Source of the DNA: Myroides odoratimimus
GTDB taxonomy: Bacteria > Bacteroidota > Bacteroidia > Flavobacteriales > Flavobacteriaceae
Assembly (NCBI RefSeq): GCF_030326305.1
Contig: NZ_JACAKB010000009.1
Coordinates: forward strand, 1 to 64,000
DNA length: 64,000 nucleotides
Direction of reading: 5' to 3'
Of the stretch, positions 42,473-52,377 are shown one piece after another (positions within the stretch are counted from its first letter, which is position 1; every line of letters starts with the position of its first letter). The notes beneath the pieces were generated by a model. It saw nothing but the letters and a program-made list of their open reading frames with translations. It searched no databases and was not told the origin of the DNA. Made by a program: the position numbers and the translations under genes.

Positions 42473-44869
42473 TTAATATAATGCAGGGTATAAATTAGGA
42501 TTTACCTCATTCATCATTGCATAAACTTTTTCAAAAACATCTTCTGATGATGGCTTAGAGAAGTAATCTCCGTCTGTACCATAAGCAGGTCTGTGTGCTT
42601 TAGAAGTCAATGTTTGAGGATCGCTATCTAAGTGACGGTATCCTTTTTGTTCTTCTAACACTTTTTGAAGGATATAAGCAGAAGCACCACCTGGCACATC
42701 TTCATCGATAACTAACAGGCGATTTGTTTTAGCAAGACTCTTCACGATATCGTGGTTCAAGTCAAATGGCAATAAAGACTGAGCATCTATAATCTCAACA
42801 TCTATTCCTACTTCTAACAACTCTTTTGCAGCTTGCTCTATAATTCTTAAGGTAGAACCATAAGATACGATTGTCATATCTTTTCCTTCTTTGATTGTCT
42901 CTACTACACCGATAGGAGTTTTAAACTGCCCTAAGTTATTAGGCATTTTCTCTTTTAAGCGGTATCCATTAAGACACTCGATTAATAAAGCAGGCTCATC
43001 ACTCTCTAATAAAGTATTGTAGAATCCTGCTGCTTTTGTCATATCTCTTGGAACTAATACATGCATTCCTCTGATTGCATTTATAATCATCCCCATAGGA
43101 GATCCTGAATGCCAGATACCTTCTAATCTATGACCACGTGTTCTAACAATCAATGGAGCTTTTTGGCGACCTACTGTTCTATATTGAAGAGTAGCTAAAT
43201 CATCACTCATGATTTGGATAGCATATAATAAGTAATCTAAGTACTGAATCTCAGCGATAGGTCTTAGCCCACGCATTGCCATACCGATACCTTGACCTAA
43301 GATAGTAGCCTCTCTAATACCAGTATCTGTTACTCTATTTAATCCATGTTTCTCTTGAAGTCCTTCTAATCCTTGGTTTACGTCACCGATATTACCAGAA
43401 TCCTCTCCGAAGATCATCACATTTTTATGATTTTCTAAGATAGTATCGAAGTTATCTCTTAGTACTACACGAGCATCTACTTCTGTAGCATCTGCATCAT
43501 AAGTAGGCAGTACCTCTTCAATAGCTGTAGCTGTACCCGTCATTAGGTGAGAGCTATATCTAGGTTGGTTCTTAGCGAAGAAATCATCGATATACTGCAC
43601 TAATGCACCTTTACCTGATTCTTTAATCACCATTCTCAGTACCTTACGAGCTGTAGTGATTACATCTCTTCTGATTGGCTCTTTAATACCAGCTAAATCA
43701 TTAGCCATCTTCTCTATAAATACTCTATTTGCACTAGATGCAGCTACAGTACCTAATAAAGCTACTAATTCATTACGCTCAGCGATGATTGGATCTACAT
43801 AAGCTTTCCAAGCAGCTTTTTTGCCTTCTAGTACTTCTTTTTTAAGTTGTTTATCTAGCTCATCTAACTCTTCCGCAGTAGCAATATCAGAAGTAATCAT
43901 CCAGTTTCTCATCTGAACGATACAATCGTGCTCTACTTCCCAAGCTAAACGCTCTGGACTCTTATATCTCTCATGAGAACCCGATGTAGAGTGTCCTTGA
44001 GGTTGAGTTAACTCTTGTACGTGTACTAATACAGGTACGTGCTCTTCTCTAGCTATTTTAGAAGCTTGGTTATAAGTATCTACTAAAGCTACATAATCCC
44101 ATCCTTTCACACGTAAGATTTCATATCCATTACCATGCTCATCTCTTTGGAATCCTTTTAATATCTCAGAGATATTCTCTTTTGTAGTTTGGTATTTTGC
44201 GTGTACAGAGATACCGTATTGGTCATCCCACACATTCATTACCATAGGTACTTGTAATACCCCAGCAGCATTGATAGTCTCGAAGAATAATCCTTCTGAA
44301 GTAGAAGCATTACCTATCGTACCCCATGCTACCTCATTACCATTTACAGAAAAGTTTCCTTCCTTATCAGCATCTGCAAACTCTCTATAAAATTTAGAAG
44401 CTTGAGCTAATCCTAATAATCTAGGCATTTGCCCAGCTGTAGGTGATATATCTGCACTTGAGTTTTTTTGGTCAACTAATTTTTTCCAATTTCCGTTCTC
44501 GTCTAAGCTGTGAGTAGCGAAGTGCCCTCCCATCTGACGACCTCCAGACATCGGATCATTCTCTAAATCAGCATGTCCAAAAAGTCCTGCAAAAAATTGT
44601 TCTACTGTCAATTGTCCTATCGCCATCATAAAAGTCTGATCGCGGTAATATCCAGATCTAAAGTCTCCATTCTGAAAAGCCTTCGCCATAGCAAGCTGTG
44701 GCACCTCTTTTCCATCTCCAAAAATTCCAAACTTCGCTTTTCCAGTAAGCACTTCACGTCTACCAAGTAAACTACATTCTCTACTTAGTTTCGCAATCTT
44801 ATAATCTTGAATTACTTCTTTCTTAAAATCATCGTAAGAAAGAGCCGTTTTTGTTTCTTTTTGACTCAT
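42473..44869 (-). CDS. Fused alpha/beta 2-oxoacid dehydrogenase E1
   Basis: About 798 residues from MSQKETKT; a start four codons earlier (44881) is possible. The N-terminal half is an E1-alpha-like thiamine-diphosphate domain, with YYRDQTFMMAIGQLTVEQFFAGLFGHA and SPTAGQMPRLLGLAQASKF. The C-terminal half (~465-800) is the E1-beta transketolase domain, with IFGEDSGNIGDVNQGLEGLQ and VIDEDVPGGAS. The usual GDG...NN cofactor motif is GNASTSEG...WDDQYGIS, i.e. Asn-Ala and Asp-Asp, a visible departure from the canonical form. Which 2-oxo acid it uses is unknown. It resembles the branched-chain-type E1. Confidence 0.85.
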   Translation of the reverse strand: MSQKETKTALSYDDFKKEVIQDYKIAKLSRECSLLGRREVLTGKAKFGIFGDGKEVPQLAMAKAFQNGDFRSGYYRDQTFMMAIGQLTVEQFFAGLFGHADLENDPMSGGRQMGGHFATHSLDENGNWKKLVDQKNSSADISPTAGQMPRLLGLAQASKFYREFADADKEGNFSVNGNEVAWGTIGNASTSEGLFFETINAAGVLQVPMVMNVWDDQYGISVHAKYQTTKENISEILKGFQRDEHGNGYEILRVKGWDYVALVDTYNQASKIAREEHVPVLVHVQELTQPQGHSTSGSHERYKSPERLAWEVEHDCIVQMRNWMITSDIATAEELDELDKQLKKEVLEGKKAAWKAYVDPIIAERNELVALLGTVAASSANRVFIEKMANDLAGIKEPIRRDVITTARKVLRMVIKESGKGALVQYIDDFFAKNQPRYSSHLMTGTATAIEEVLPTYDADATEVDARVVLRDNFDTILENHKNVMIFGEDSGNIGDVNQGLEGLQEKHGLNRVTDTGIREATILGQGIGMAMRGLRPIAEIQYLDYLLYAIQIMSDDLATLQYRTVGRQKAPLIVRTRGHRLEGIWHSGSPMGMIINAIRGMHVLVPRDMTKAAGFYNTLLESDEPALLIECLNGYRLKEKMPNNLGQFKTPIGVVETIKEGKDMTIVSYGSTLRIIEQAAKELLEVGIDVEIIDAQSLLPFDLNHDIVKSLAKTNRLLVIDEDVPGGASAYILQKVLEEQKGYRHLDSDPQTLTSKAHRPAYGTDGDYFSKPSSEDVFEKVYAMMNEVNPNLYPALY

Positions 44870-45068
44870 TGTAAAATACACTAATTTACTTGTTACGAAT
44901 ATAAAATAATATCACTAAAAAAGCTAGTACATACTTCTTCATTATATTGAATTAATACATACATCTTTTGATAATCAATCAAAAAAACAGTAAAAAAATT
45001 ACACTAAGTAAAAATTAAAGTATTTTTAACAAAACGATATTATGAATTTCGTAATCACATATAAAAAA

Positions 45069-45092
45069 ATATCCCCTACAAAGAGGGGATAT
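45069..45092 (-). terminator. Terminator after the nitroreductase gene
   Basis: ATATCCCCT (45069-45077) and AGGGGATAT (45084-45092) pair; poly-T on the minus strand follows. The remaining gap to 44870 is AT-rich. Confidence 0.85.
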
Positions 45093-45095
45093 CTA

Positions 45096-45731
45096 TTATT
45101 CGATAATTGTTAAAATATCTTCTAGTGCAAAACGTACTTTCTTCATAGGTAATAACCAATCATTTTCATGATCTCTTTCTCCTATCGCTAAAATAGTTAC
45201 ACTTCTCAGTCCTTTCTTATCTAAACCTAATGCCTCATCTAACTGATCATTATAGAAGCCCTCCATAGGTGAAGCATCTACTCTTAACTCAGCCGCAGCT
45301 GCAATAGCCATACCAAAAGCAATATAAGCCTGACGAGCTGCATGCTCTGCTTGCTTCTCTTGTGACATTGCTGCAAAGTTACCTTTGATAAATCCTTTAT
45401 AATCATTCATAGCACCAGGAGCTAACTCTCTCGTCTTCTCTACATTATCGAATACAGCATCAATGCGCTCTTCTGTATAAGCATCCCAAGCAGCAAAAAC
45501 CAAAACATGTGAACTATCCACCACCTGACTTTGATTCATAATCACAGGTAATAGCTTCTCTTTTAACTCTTGATTCTTGATTAAGATCATCTCGAAAGGT
45601 TGTAACCCAGAAGAAGTAGGTGCCATACGAGCTGCCTCGATGATCTGCATTACTTTTTCGTCTGCTATCTTAACTGAACTATTATATTTCTTAGTAGCAT
45701 AACGCCACTGTAAACTCTTTAGTAACTCCAT
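45096..45731 (-). CDS. NAD(P)H-dependent nitroreductase
   Basis: A 211-residue flavoenzyme of the nitroreductase family (NfsB/FMN-binding). The N-terminus LQWRYATKKYNSSVKI and AARMAPTSSGLQPFEMILIKN are the FMN-binding pattern. AAIAAAELRVDASPMEGF and the C-terminal GERDHENDWLLPMKKVRF are also typical. It reduces nitro compounds or quinones. It is the last gene of a run with purC and an E1 gene, 10 bp after purC. Confidence 0.88.
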   Translation of the reverse strand: MELLKSLQWRYATKKYNSSVKIADEKVMQIIEAARMAPTSSGLQPFEMILIKNQELKEKLLPVIMNQSQVVDSSHVLVFAAWDAYTEERIDAVFDNVEKTRELAPGAMNDYKGFIKGNFAAMSQEKQAEHAARQAYIAFGMAIAAAAELRVDASPMEGFYNDQLDEALGLDKKGLRSVTILAIGERDHENDWLLPMKKVRFALEDILTIIE

Positions 45732-45741
45732 AATTTATTAA

Positions 45742-46695
45742 TTATCTCTTAGCCAAAAAAGCTAAAACATTATTCTCTATACGTTCATTAATATTAGAGA
45801 TATCAGCCTTCACAAATGGTTCTCCTATAATCTTCTCATATAGCTCTATATATCTATCTGATACACTATTGATATACTCATCCGTCATCTCTGGTATTGC
45901 CTGTCCTTCTTTTCCTTGAAAGCCATTGCTGATTAACCATTGTCTGACGAACTCTTTAGACAATTGCTTTTGAGCCTCCCCTTTTGCTTGTCTTTCTTCA
46001 TAGCCCTCTGCATAGAAGTATCTAGAAGAATCTGGCGTATGTATCTCATCGATTAACACAATCTTTCCGTCTTTAGTCTTCCCAAATTCATATTTAGTAT
46101 CCACTAAGATCAAACCGCGCTCTGCTGCTATCTCACTTCCTCTCTGATACAGTGCGTGTGTGTATTGCTCTAATACCAAATAATCTTCTTCAGAGACAAT
46201 CCCTCTTGCCAAGATATCTTCTCTCGAGATATCTACATCATGAGCTCCTAAATCTTCTTTAGTAGATGGAGTGATAATAGGTGATGGCAATTGATCATTC
46301 TCTTTTACCCCTTCAGGCAAGGTCACTCCGCATAACACTCTCTTTCCTTCTGCATACTCACGAGCAGCATGCCCAGCTAGATAACCTCTGATCACCATCT
46401 CCACCTTAAACGGCTCACATACATGCCCCACCGCTACATTAGGATCAGGTGTAGCTACTAACCAGTTAGGAACGATGTCACTTGTCATCTCCATAAACTT
46501 GGTTGCTATCTGATTTAGGATTTGTCCTTTAAAGGGAATTCCCTTAGGCATAATAACGTCAAAAGCCGATAATCTATCTGTAGCAACCATAACTAATAAG
46601 TCGTCTGCTATATTATAAACTTCTCTTACTTTTCCGCGGTAAACTGACTTTTGATTTGGAAACTCAAAACCCGTTTTTGTGATTGTGTTATTCAT
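45742..46695 (-). CDS. purC: SAICAR synthase (PurC)
   Basis: 317 residues. It joins CAIR and aspartate with ATP to give SAICAR, step 8 of de novo purine synthesis. Motifs: [10 protein letters not shown] at the start, [28 protein letters not shown]-like (here [17 protein letters not shown]), [16 protein letters not shown] and [30 protein letters not shown]. The length is that of the larger (~300-residue) form found in yeast and Bacteroidota. It lies between the E1 gene (33 bp upstream) and the nitroreductase gene. Confidence 0.95.
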   Translation of the reverse strand: MNNTITKTGFEFPNQKSVYRGKVREVYNIADDLLVMVATDRLSAFDVIMPKGIPFKGQILNQIATKFMEMTSDIVPNWLVATPDPNVAVGHVCEPFKVEMVIRGYLAGHAAREYAEGKRVLCGVTLPEGVKENDQLPSPIITPSTKEDLGAHDVDISREDILARGIVSEEDYLVLEQYTHALYQRGSEIAAERGLILVDTKYEFGKTKDGKIVLIDEIHTPDSSRYFYAEGYEERQAKGEAQKQLSKEFVRQWLISNGFQGKEGQAIPEMTDEYINSVSDRYIELYEKIIGEPFVKADISNINERIENNVLAFLAKR

Positions 46696-46728
46696 ATTCT
46701 TGTTATAGTTGTGTAGTTCTTTTCTATT

Positions 46729-48714
46729 CTAGTAGGCTATCAAATCTAATAGCGCTGTTTCAAATCTGTCCTTAGGCAGATATTGATCTTCTAAAGCTTT
46801 CACAAATGGTATGGCTGTCTCTAAACTGGCTACCCTTCTTACAGGTGCATCTAAGTCTTCAAAACAATTCTCCATAATCATCGCCGACATATCACTTGCA
46901 ATTCCTCCGAATAAGGAATCTTCCTGCAAAATTATAACTTTATTTGTTTTTTTCACTGATTTAAATACAGTTTCCTCATCTAAAGGTTGTAAAGTTCGTA
47001 AATCTATCAAATCAGCCTTAATATCAGGGTGCTTGTCTAGCACTTCCATCGCCCAATGCACTCCTGCTCCAAAGGTCACTACGGTCACATCTGCCCCTTC
47101 TCTCAACACACTCGCCTTTCCAAACGGCAGTGTATAATAATCCTTAGGTACATCCTGATAAATACTCCTATACAACAGTTTGTGCTCAAAGAAGATCACA
47201 GGATTAGGGTCATTAATAGCAGTAGCCATTAGCCCTTTTGCATCATACGGAAAAGCAGGGTACACTACCTTAAGTCCTGGTGTTTTTGTAAACCAAGCTT
47301 CATTGGTCTGTGAGTGGAATGGGCCTGCTTGTGTACCACCACCACACGGCATACGCACGACCACATCTGCCTTCTCATTCCATCTGTAATGTATCTTTGC
47401 CAAATAGTTTACAATCGGATTAAACCCAGTAGATACAAAATCGCCAAACTGCATCTCCATAATCGCTTTTCCTCCATTGATAGAATACCCCATCGCGGCA
47501 GAGACTACTGCGCTCTCACAGATAGGTGTATTGCGAATACGCCCTTTGCCAAACTGCTCTACGAAACCATCTGTTACTTTAAATGCACCTCCGTATTCTG
47601 CAATATCTTGCCCCATGATGATTAAGTTATCATGGCGTTCAAAAGATTGTTTTAACCCTTCTGATATCGCATCTATCAGTCGAATATTAGCTACTTCTGC
47701 TGTTGGTTGTATATCTTCATACTGATAAGGAGCATACATATCATTCAGCTCTGTAGCCAAGTCCGCTACTATAGCAGGCTCTTCTTGTGTTGCCTTCCAG
47801 TCCTTGTCTATCTCTTGTTTAAACTCTTCTCTAATCTGTTCGTCTAAAGCATCTGTCAGTACGCCTATTTCTTTTAGATAAGCTCTGTAATTCTCCACAG
47901 GGTCTTTTAGTTGCCACATATCCATCAGTTCTTGAGGCACATACTTTGTACCACTAGCTTCTTCGTGCCCACGCATTCTAAAGGTCAAGAACTCTATCAA
48001 TACAGGACGAGGATTCTCACGCATAGATTGTGCCAGTGCACTGATCCGCTGGTATACTTCTAAGATATTATTCCCATCTATAATATGACTTTCCATCCCA
48101 TATCCTATCGCACGATCTGCTAGATGCTCACATCTATACTGCTCATTCGTAGGAGTCGACAGTCCATAACCATTATTCTCGATTACAAAAAGAACAGGTA
48201 AGTCCCACACAGAAGCAATATTCAGCGCCTCGTGGAAGTCTCCTTCAGAAGTAGCTCCTTCACCTGTAAATACTGCTGTTATCTTATTCTCATTTCTCAA
48301 GGTATGCGCTAGGGCAATACCATCTGCTACACCCAACTGAGGCCCTAGATGAGAAATCATCCCCACGATATGATACTCTTGAGTACCGAAGTGAAAAGAG
48401 CGCTCACGTCCCTTAGTGAACCCATTTGCCTTTCCTTGCCATTGAGAGAACAAGCGGTGTAAAGGAATATCTCTAGAGGTAAACACCCCTAAGTTTCGGT
48501 GCATAGGCAGAATGTATTCGTCCTGCTCTAAACTAGCAGTCACTCCTACACTGATAGCCTCTTGCCCTATTCCGGAGAACCATTTAGATACTTTGCCCTG
48601 TCTGATCAGGATAAGCATCTTTTCCTCTACCATTCTAGGTTTGAGTAATTTTTTATAAAGTCCAAGTAACTCTTGGTCTGTTAAGTTTTTTCGGTCGTAA
48701 TGTAATTGTTTCAT
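46729..48714 (-). CDS. Fused alpha/beta branched-chain 2-oxoacid dehydrogenase E1
   Basis: About 661 residues from MKQLHYDRK; an extra 21-codon N-terminal extension up to 48777 is unlikely. The alpha half has GIGQEAISVGVTASLEQDEYILPMHRN and FTGEGATSEGDFHEALNIASVWDLPVLFVIENNGYGLS, a complete GDG-type and NN cofactor motif. The beta half begins near 355 and has IMGQDIAEYGGAFKVTDG and LQEDSLFGGIASDMSA. This pattern is typical of fused branched-chain oxo-acid (or acetoin-type) E1 of Bacteroidota. The E2 and E3 genes are not in the window. Confidence 0.88.
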   Translation of the reverse strand: MKQLHYDRKNLTDQELLGLYKKLLKPRMVEEKMLILIRQGKVSKWFSGIGQEAISVGVTASLEQDEYILPMHRNLGVFTSRDIPLHRLFSQWQGKANGFTKGRERSFHFGTQEYHIVGMISHLGPQLGVADGIALAHTLRNENKITAVFTGEGATSEGDFHEALNIASVWDLPVLFVIENNGYGLSTPTNEQYRCEHLADRAIGYGMESHIIDGNNILEVYQRISALAQSMRENPRPVLIEFLTFRMRGHEEASGTKYVPQELMDMWQLKDPVENYRAYLKEIGVLTDALDEQIREEFKQEIDKDWKATQEEPAIVADLATELNDMYAPYQYEDIQPTAEVANIRLIDAISEGLKQSFERHDNLIIMGQDIAEYGGAFKVTDGFVEQFGKGRIRNTPICESAVVSAAMGYSINGGKAIMEMQFGDFVSTGFNPIVNYLAKIHYRWNEKADVVVRMPCGGGTQAGPFHSQTNEAWFTKTPGLKVVYPAFPYDAKGLMATAINDPNPVIFFEHKLLYRSIYQDVPKDYYTLPFGKASVLREGADVTVVTFGAGVHWAMEVLDKHPDIKADLIDLRTLQPLDEETVFKSVKKTNKVIILQEDSLFGGIASDMSAMIMENCFEDLDAPVRRVASLETAIPFVKALEDQYLPKDRFETALLDLIAY

Positions 48715-48803
48715 AATTGGTTTAATAGACTCTAAAAATAAGCATTTGCCCCTACTAAACAAATTAATTCTAAACAAGTAATTACATTATTCTATAATCA
48801 CTT

Positions 48804-49883
48804 TTACAACTCATAACAATACTTACTTTCAAAAAACTTTAAAACATTCTTACCATAAACTTGATTAAACTCTTCTTCTGTTATTTCTATTTCTTTCCCA
48901 TTCTTTATCTTATAATACCATGTTGGCGGATTAAAAGAATCATCTATTTCTCTTGTTCCAATATAGGTTCCAAAAACAGCATAGAGCTTATTCTCATGTA
49001 ACTTATAAACTTTTTCAGTTCCTCCTCTACCTTCTCCATATTCGTATAATAACTTCTTTCTAAAATCTGTTCCAGGTACAGAGGTATAAATAGAATCATT
49101 ATATACTTCATCAAAAACATACTCTTTACTATTGGAATTATACAATAAGAATTGAAATTTGACTGGTGGATACGCTGGTAAAAAATGAAATGCTGAAATA
49201 TCTAAATAACCATCAAAATTATAATCTTGTAAATAAATCTTAAAATTAGGTTCGTCCTTATAATACCAAAATACAGACTCAATTTCTATTCGTTTAACCT
49301 CATGTTTATCACTTATTTCAGCTATCTCAGTTACATTATAAGTATCGTTCGAATAATCAGTTTTATTTAAAAACGCTTTATACTGTTTCTGAGGGTACCC
49401 CTTACCTTTAGGGTTAGCCATTACAAAAGGCATTACAGCACCATTGCTCACATTAGTCCATTCACCTACTACCTCTCCTTTATCATAATCAAAGTGCCCT
49501 CTGAATGTATTACCAAACTCTTCTTTAAACTCTAAAATTCCATGACTCACAGTTCCATTAATATCAATAAAAGTTCCATTATTTAGATAATAGTAATATC
49601 CTGATATCTCGTCTTCAAATACTTTTAAATACATATCAAAAGCATATTTATCATCTATCTTACCTGTAAAATGGTACGTATAATGAACATCTACATCCTT
49701 CCATCTTTTATCTGTAAAATCAGCACTATCATCCCACTCGCTTAGTTCTCCTTCGTCATCCCACTCCTCTTCTGCAAGAACCACTTCTTCTGTAGTCGTA
49801 TTAGGAAATTCTTCTATCTTCTTCTTACAAGATATAGTGACTAATACCACACTTAATAACAATAATATTATTTTACTCTTCAT
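48804..49883 (-). CDS. Hypothetical lipoprotein
   Basis: 359 residues with signal and lipobox (LVTISCKKK, Cys ~19). An acidic linker (EEEWDDEGELSEWDDSADF, ~38-56) follows. The body has repeated YYYYLNNGTFIDINGTVS-like beta strands and, at ~218-232, YLQDYNFDGYLDI, a short DxNxDG-type calcium-binding-like motif also found in XAC2610-like or VCBS-type proteins. I do not recognise a function. It is upstream of the E1 gene on the same strand. Confidence 0.6.
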   Translation of the reverse strand: MKSKIILLLLSVVLVTISCKKKIEEFPNTTTEEVVLAEEEWDDEGELSEWDDSADFTDKRWKDVDVHYTYHFTGKIDDKYAFDMYLKVFEDEISGYYYYLNNGTFIDINGTVSHGILEFKEEFGNTFRGHFDYDKGEVVGEWTNVSNGAVMPFVMANPKGKGYPQKQYKAFLNKTDYSNDTYNVTEIAEISDKHEVKRIEIESVFWYYKDEPNFKIYLQDYNFDGYLDISAFHFLPAYPPVKFQFLLYNSNSKEYVFDEVYNDSIYTSVPGTDFRKKLLYEYGEGRGGTEKVYKLHENKLYAVFGTYIGTREIDDSFNPPTWYYKIKNGKEIEITEEEFNQVYGKNVLKFFESKYCYEL

Positions 49884-50317
49884 ATTTCAACTTTATTAAC
49901 TCCTTAAAAATAAAGTTATTTTCATTCAGCTCCCTTATCCTTTTTACTTATAAGTATAATTCACAATCTACACCATCTCTCTTGCTGATTCTAGGAGTAT
50001 TCTAGGGGTTTTCTTGCAGTTTACTAGCCTAGAGAGGCATTTTCTCGAAGGAAGGTGCAAGGATGCCTCTAGCAACCCTCAAGCAACATCATAGAAATAT
50101 AAGCTAAACTCAAATGTCAAATCAACTTTCAATAAAGACAGTTTTAAATAAAATGCTGATAGTATTCAAAGTATTTTTAACTTTTTTTGCCTCTAAAAAC
50201 GTATTTACTGGCTTCATCAAGGGTTCAATAAATGGACGAGAAGTGAACTAGAAGAAAAGTACCCTTCTGATATCTTAATTTTACAAAAAATAAAGCAACC
50301 ATTTAAAAATCAAAATT
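49884..50317. other. Gene-free stretch before the DUF6266 gene
   Basis: Contains a stem AGAGGCAT (50033-50040)/ATGCCTCT (50063-50070) in a GC-richer island (about 50020-50100). Near 50230-50317 a startless frame encodes KWTRSELEEKYPSDILIL, which looks like the remnant of some gene. The region is not part of any clear unit. Confidence 0.4.
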
Positions 50318-50968
50318 ATGGCAGAAGCAATGAACGGAATGTTAGGTGGCGTATCTGGTAAGGTAGGTCCCGTAATAGGCGTAAGATGGCGAGGTCGCTA
50401 TTTCTGGCGATCTAAAGCGAGGAAAAGCACTAAACCTTTTTCAGAAAAACAACGGATACAGCAGGAGAAAATGGCACTTGTATCTTCTTTTTTAGCCAAA
50501 ATAAGAGGATTTATTAATCAATACACACCAATGAGACAAGGTGAGAAATCACTTATCAATGGGACAGAACAACAATCTTCGTTTTTACTCAGACATGGTA
50601 TCGGCTATGAAGGTGACAGAGGGTACTTACAACTCAATCTAGTCACTGTATCTATAGGAACACTTCCTGTAGCACATATCCATAAAATACAACTTACAGA
50701 AGATAAGCAAATCAAACTAGAATGGGAAGACAATAGCTATAACAGCATGACAGCAGAATCTGACCTGCTAAGCGTCGTAATCTTTCACAATGAAGAAGAG
50801 GAATTTCAGATCTATGATACGGTAGGACAACGAATGGATAAAATAGGACTGATCACACTGAAAGAACAATGGACTTACGGTACGATCCATATCTGGACAA
50901 TGTGGAAAAACAAAGAAGAGACACTGAATAGCACAAGTTTATATCACGAAGAAATAGCTCTAGATTAG
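50318..50968 (+). CDS. DUF6266 family protein
   Basis: 216 residues. The opening MAEAMNGMLGGVSGKVGPVIGVRWRGRYFWRSKAR is the hallmark of the DUF6266 family, seen in many copies in flavobacterial genomes, and the later FLLRHGIGY is shared by members. There is no signal peptide. Function unknown; an association with prophage or extracellular structures has been guessed only from their repeated occurrence. A single copy is here, flanked by a bidirectional terminator. Confidence 0.85.
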   Translation: MAEAMNGMLGGVSGKVGPVIGVRWRGRYFWRSKARKSTKPFSEKQRIQQEKMALVSSFLAKIRGFINQYTPMRQGEKSLINGTEQQSSFLLRHGIGYEGDRGYLQLNLVTVSIGTLPVAHIHKIQLTEDKQIKLEWEDNSYNSMTAESDLLSVVIFHNEEEEFQIYDTVGQRMDKIGLITLKEQWTYGTIHIWTMWKNKEETLNSTSLYHEEIALD

Positions 50969-51156
50969 CTGATCAGATACAGTGTAGTACTCTACTTCAT
51001 TCCTGCCTAAACAACCGATAGAAATGAAGTAGATACACTATGCTATTATACCTAATAGAACTTTTATATTATCTATCAGATTCATTTCATAGTACATTAG
51101 GTAGAATAATGAACTATATAATCTGATGATGATAACTGATGTAACGCTTAAAACAA

Positions 51157-51196
51157 AAAAAGGATTAGATAACCTACTGATTATCTAATCCTTTTT
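51157..51196. terminator. Bidirectional terminator
   Basis: AAAAAGGATTAGATAA (51157-51172) and TTATCTAATCCTTTTT (51181-51196) form a perfect 16-bp stem between the DUF6266 and Bor-like genes. Confidence 0.9.
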
Positions 51197-51216
51197 AATA
51201 CTTCTAAGAGCAACAA

Positions 51217-51540
51217 CTATTTCTTAAAGTCCTCCATAGGTACATAGATAGTGGTAGTCGTAGGAGTGTAAATACCAAAAGTAATACATCCTAATAGACC
51301 ATCTACAAAGCTCATTTGAGTCTTCACAACATAGTTCGTTTTCTTATCTGCTAGTTCACTTCCTTTATACCCTTTGTTTAAAGGAATTAAACCTGCTATA
51401 AGCGCATGATTCTTCTTTTTGTTTACTTCTACCACAGGCATTGTTAGATCAGTATCACCTACTGCTACTTTTGCTGTATAACAAGATGTCATAGTTATTG
51501 CAACTACACAACACATCAAGGCTAATTTAATTGTCTTCAT
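51217..51540 (-). CDS. Bor family lipoprotein
   Basis: 107 residues. The signal ends in MTSCYTAK (lipobox Cys ~20). The late motif TQMSFVDGLLGCITFGIYTPTTTTIYVP is the Bor (lambda serum-resistance lipoprotein) family signature (SFVDGLL and GIYTP). Bor in phage-carrying E. coli raises serum survival; in Bacteroidota the homologues are abundant and of unknown role. Single gene with its own terminator on the minus side. Confidence 0.75.
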   Translation of the reverse strand: MKTIKLALMCCVVAITMTSCYTAKVAVGDTDLTMPVVEVNKKKNHALIAGLIPLNKGYKGSELADKKTNYVVKTQMSFVDGLLGCITFGIYTPTTTTIYVPMEDFKK

Positions 51541-52077
51541 TTTTACTATTCTTATTTTTAATGATTCTAAATATACTACCCCTTGAAGTATATTAAAAAT
51601 AGAGAGACAGTATTATAACAATATCATAGATAATATAGATTATCAAATAAATAACTTATAAAAAATATTAAAAACAGAAATGTAATTTAAAAACACTACT
51701 ATTTAGAACAGTAATAAATAAAGACATAAATAGTCAATTTAAGCTATTCACTTTATAAATCAGATTACGTATCGCTAATTAGATCTAAATAAGTTTTTTT
51801 TACATACAAATCAAGGCGAAATATACACTGATTAATACAACAAATAACTCCCCCTAAAAGCTTTATCCCCCTCAGAATCACCTTACATATTAACCCAATA
51901 CTACAAAGCAATTCTGCCCCCTGGTTCTTTCATTAGCGATATAACCTTACTCTAAGTGAAATCACTCATGTAGACCTGTTTTGTATAATAACTATTCGTT
52001 TAGATGCCAAATACATAATCTGGGTTAAAAATGAACTAAGATTTACACTAGATTAATCATTTCCCATTTATAGTACT
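51541..52077. other. Gene-free AT-rich stretch
   Basis: No gene, hairpin or repeat of note. It separates the Bor-like gene (transcribed leftward) from the riboswitch promoter on its right end and should hold the Bor promoter. Confidence 0.45.
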
Positions 52078-52085
52078 TATATTTG
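52078..52085 (+). promoter_or_regulatory. Putative -7 element of the riboswitch transcript
   Basis: TATATTTG fits TAnnTTTG and lies just 6 bp before the first paired stem of the cobalamin riboswitch, so the transcript probably begins at the aptamer itself. No clear -33. Confidence 0.45.
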
Positions 52086-52210
52086 CAAGGTTATACATTG
52101 AATAAACTACTCTGTCAGGGGAATCGTGTGAAACTCACGAGCTGTCGCGCAACTGTAAGTAATTAGAACTAATTATAAGTCAGATCACCTACACAGTAGA
52201 AGTATAATAT
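52086..52210 (+). ncRNA. Cobalamin riboswitch aptamer
   Basis: The conserved core is present in order: CAGGGGAATCGTGTGAAACTC (52117-52137), AGCTGTCGCGCAACTGTAAG (52140-52159; the most conserved block) and AAGTCAGATCACC (52177-52189). The closing stem P1 pairs TTATAC (52091-52096) with GTATAA (52202-52207). These match the AdoCbl/B12-box consensus (AdoCbl-class). B12 would repress the downstream gene, as is usual. The gene 168 bp downstream is a thioesterase, which is not a standard cobalamin regulon member. Confidence 0.88.
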
Positions 52211-52290
52211 TATGGTATTGCTTTCGCGATTTGAAGCAACATAGTTATACTAATATCTTTCCCTTATGACATTTTAGAAAGAATAGTATA
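52201..52290 (+). promoter_or_regulatory. Riboswitch expression platform
   Basis: Two exclusive hairpins are visible. AGTATAA (52201-52207, including the P1 3' strand) can pair with TTATACT (52245-52251) around an inner stem TTGCTT/AAGCAA (52218-52223/52234-52239). TATACTA (52246-52252) can pair with TAGTATA (52284-52290) around CTTTC/GAAAG. P1 formation frees the second. The second stem has no U tract, so its exact action is open. Confidence 0.55.
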
Positions 52291-52377
52291 CTAAACAACT
52301 AAAAGCCAAAATAGCTATTCCATAATTTATGAATATTAAAAGTAATAACTAACTCAAAAAAGAATCATTACAACAAT

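Noticed and set aside
48715-48777. N-terminal extension of the 661-residue E1
   Set aside because: The residues FRINLFSRGKCLF do not belong to the E1 family and there is a better Met at 48714.
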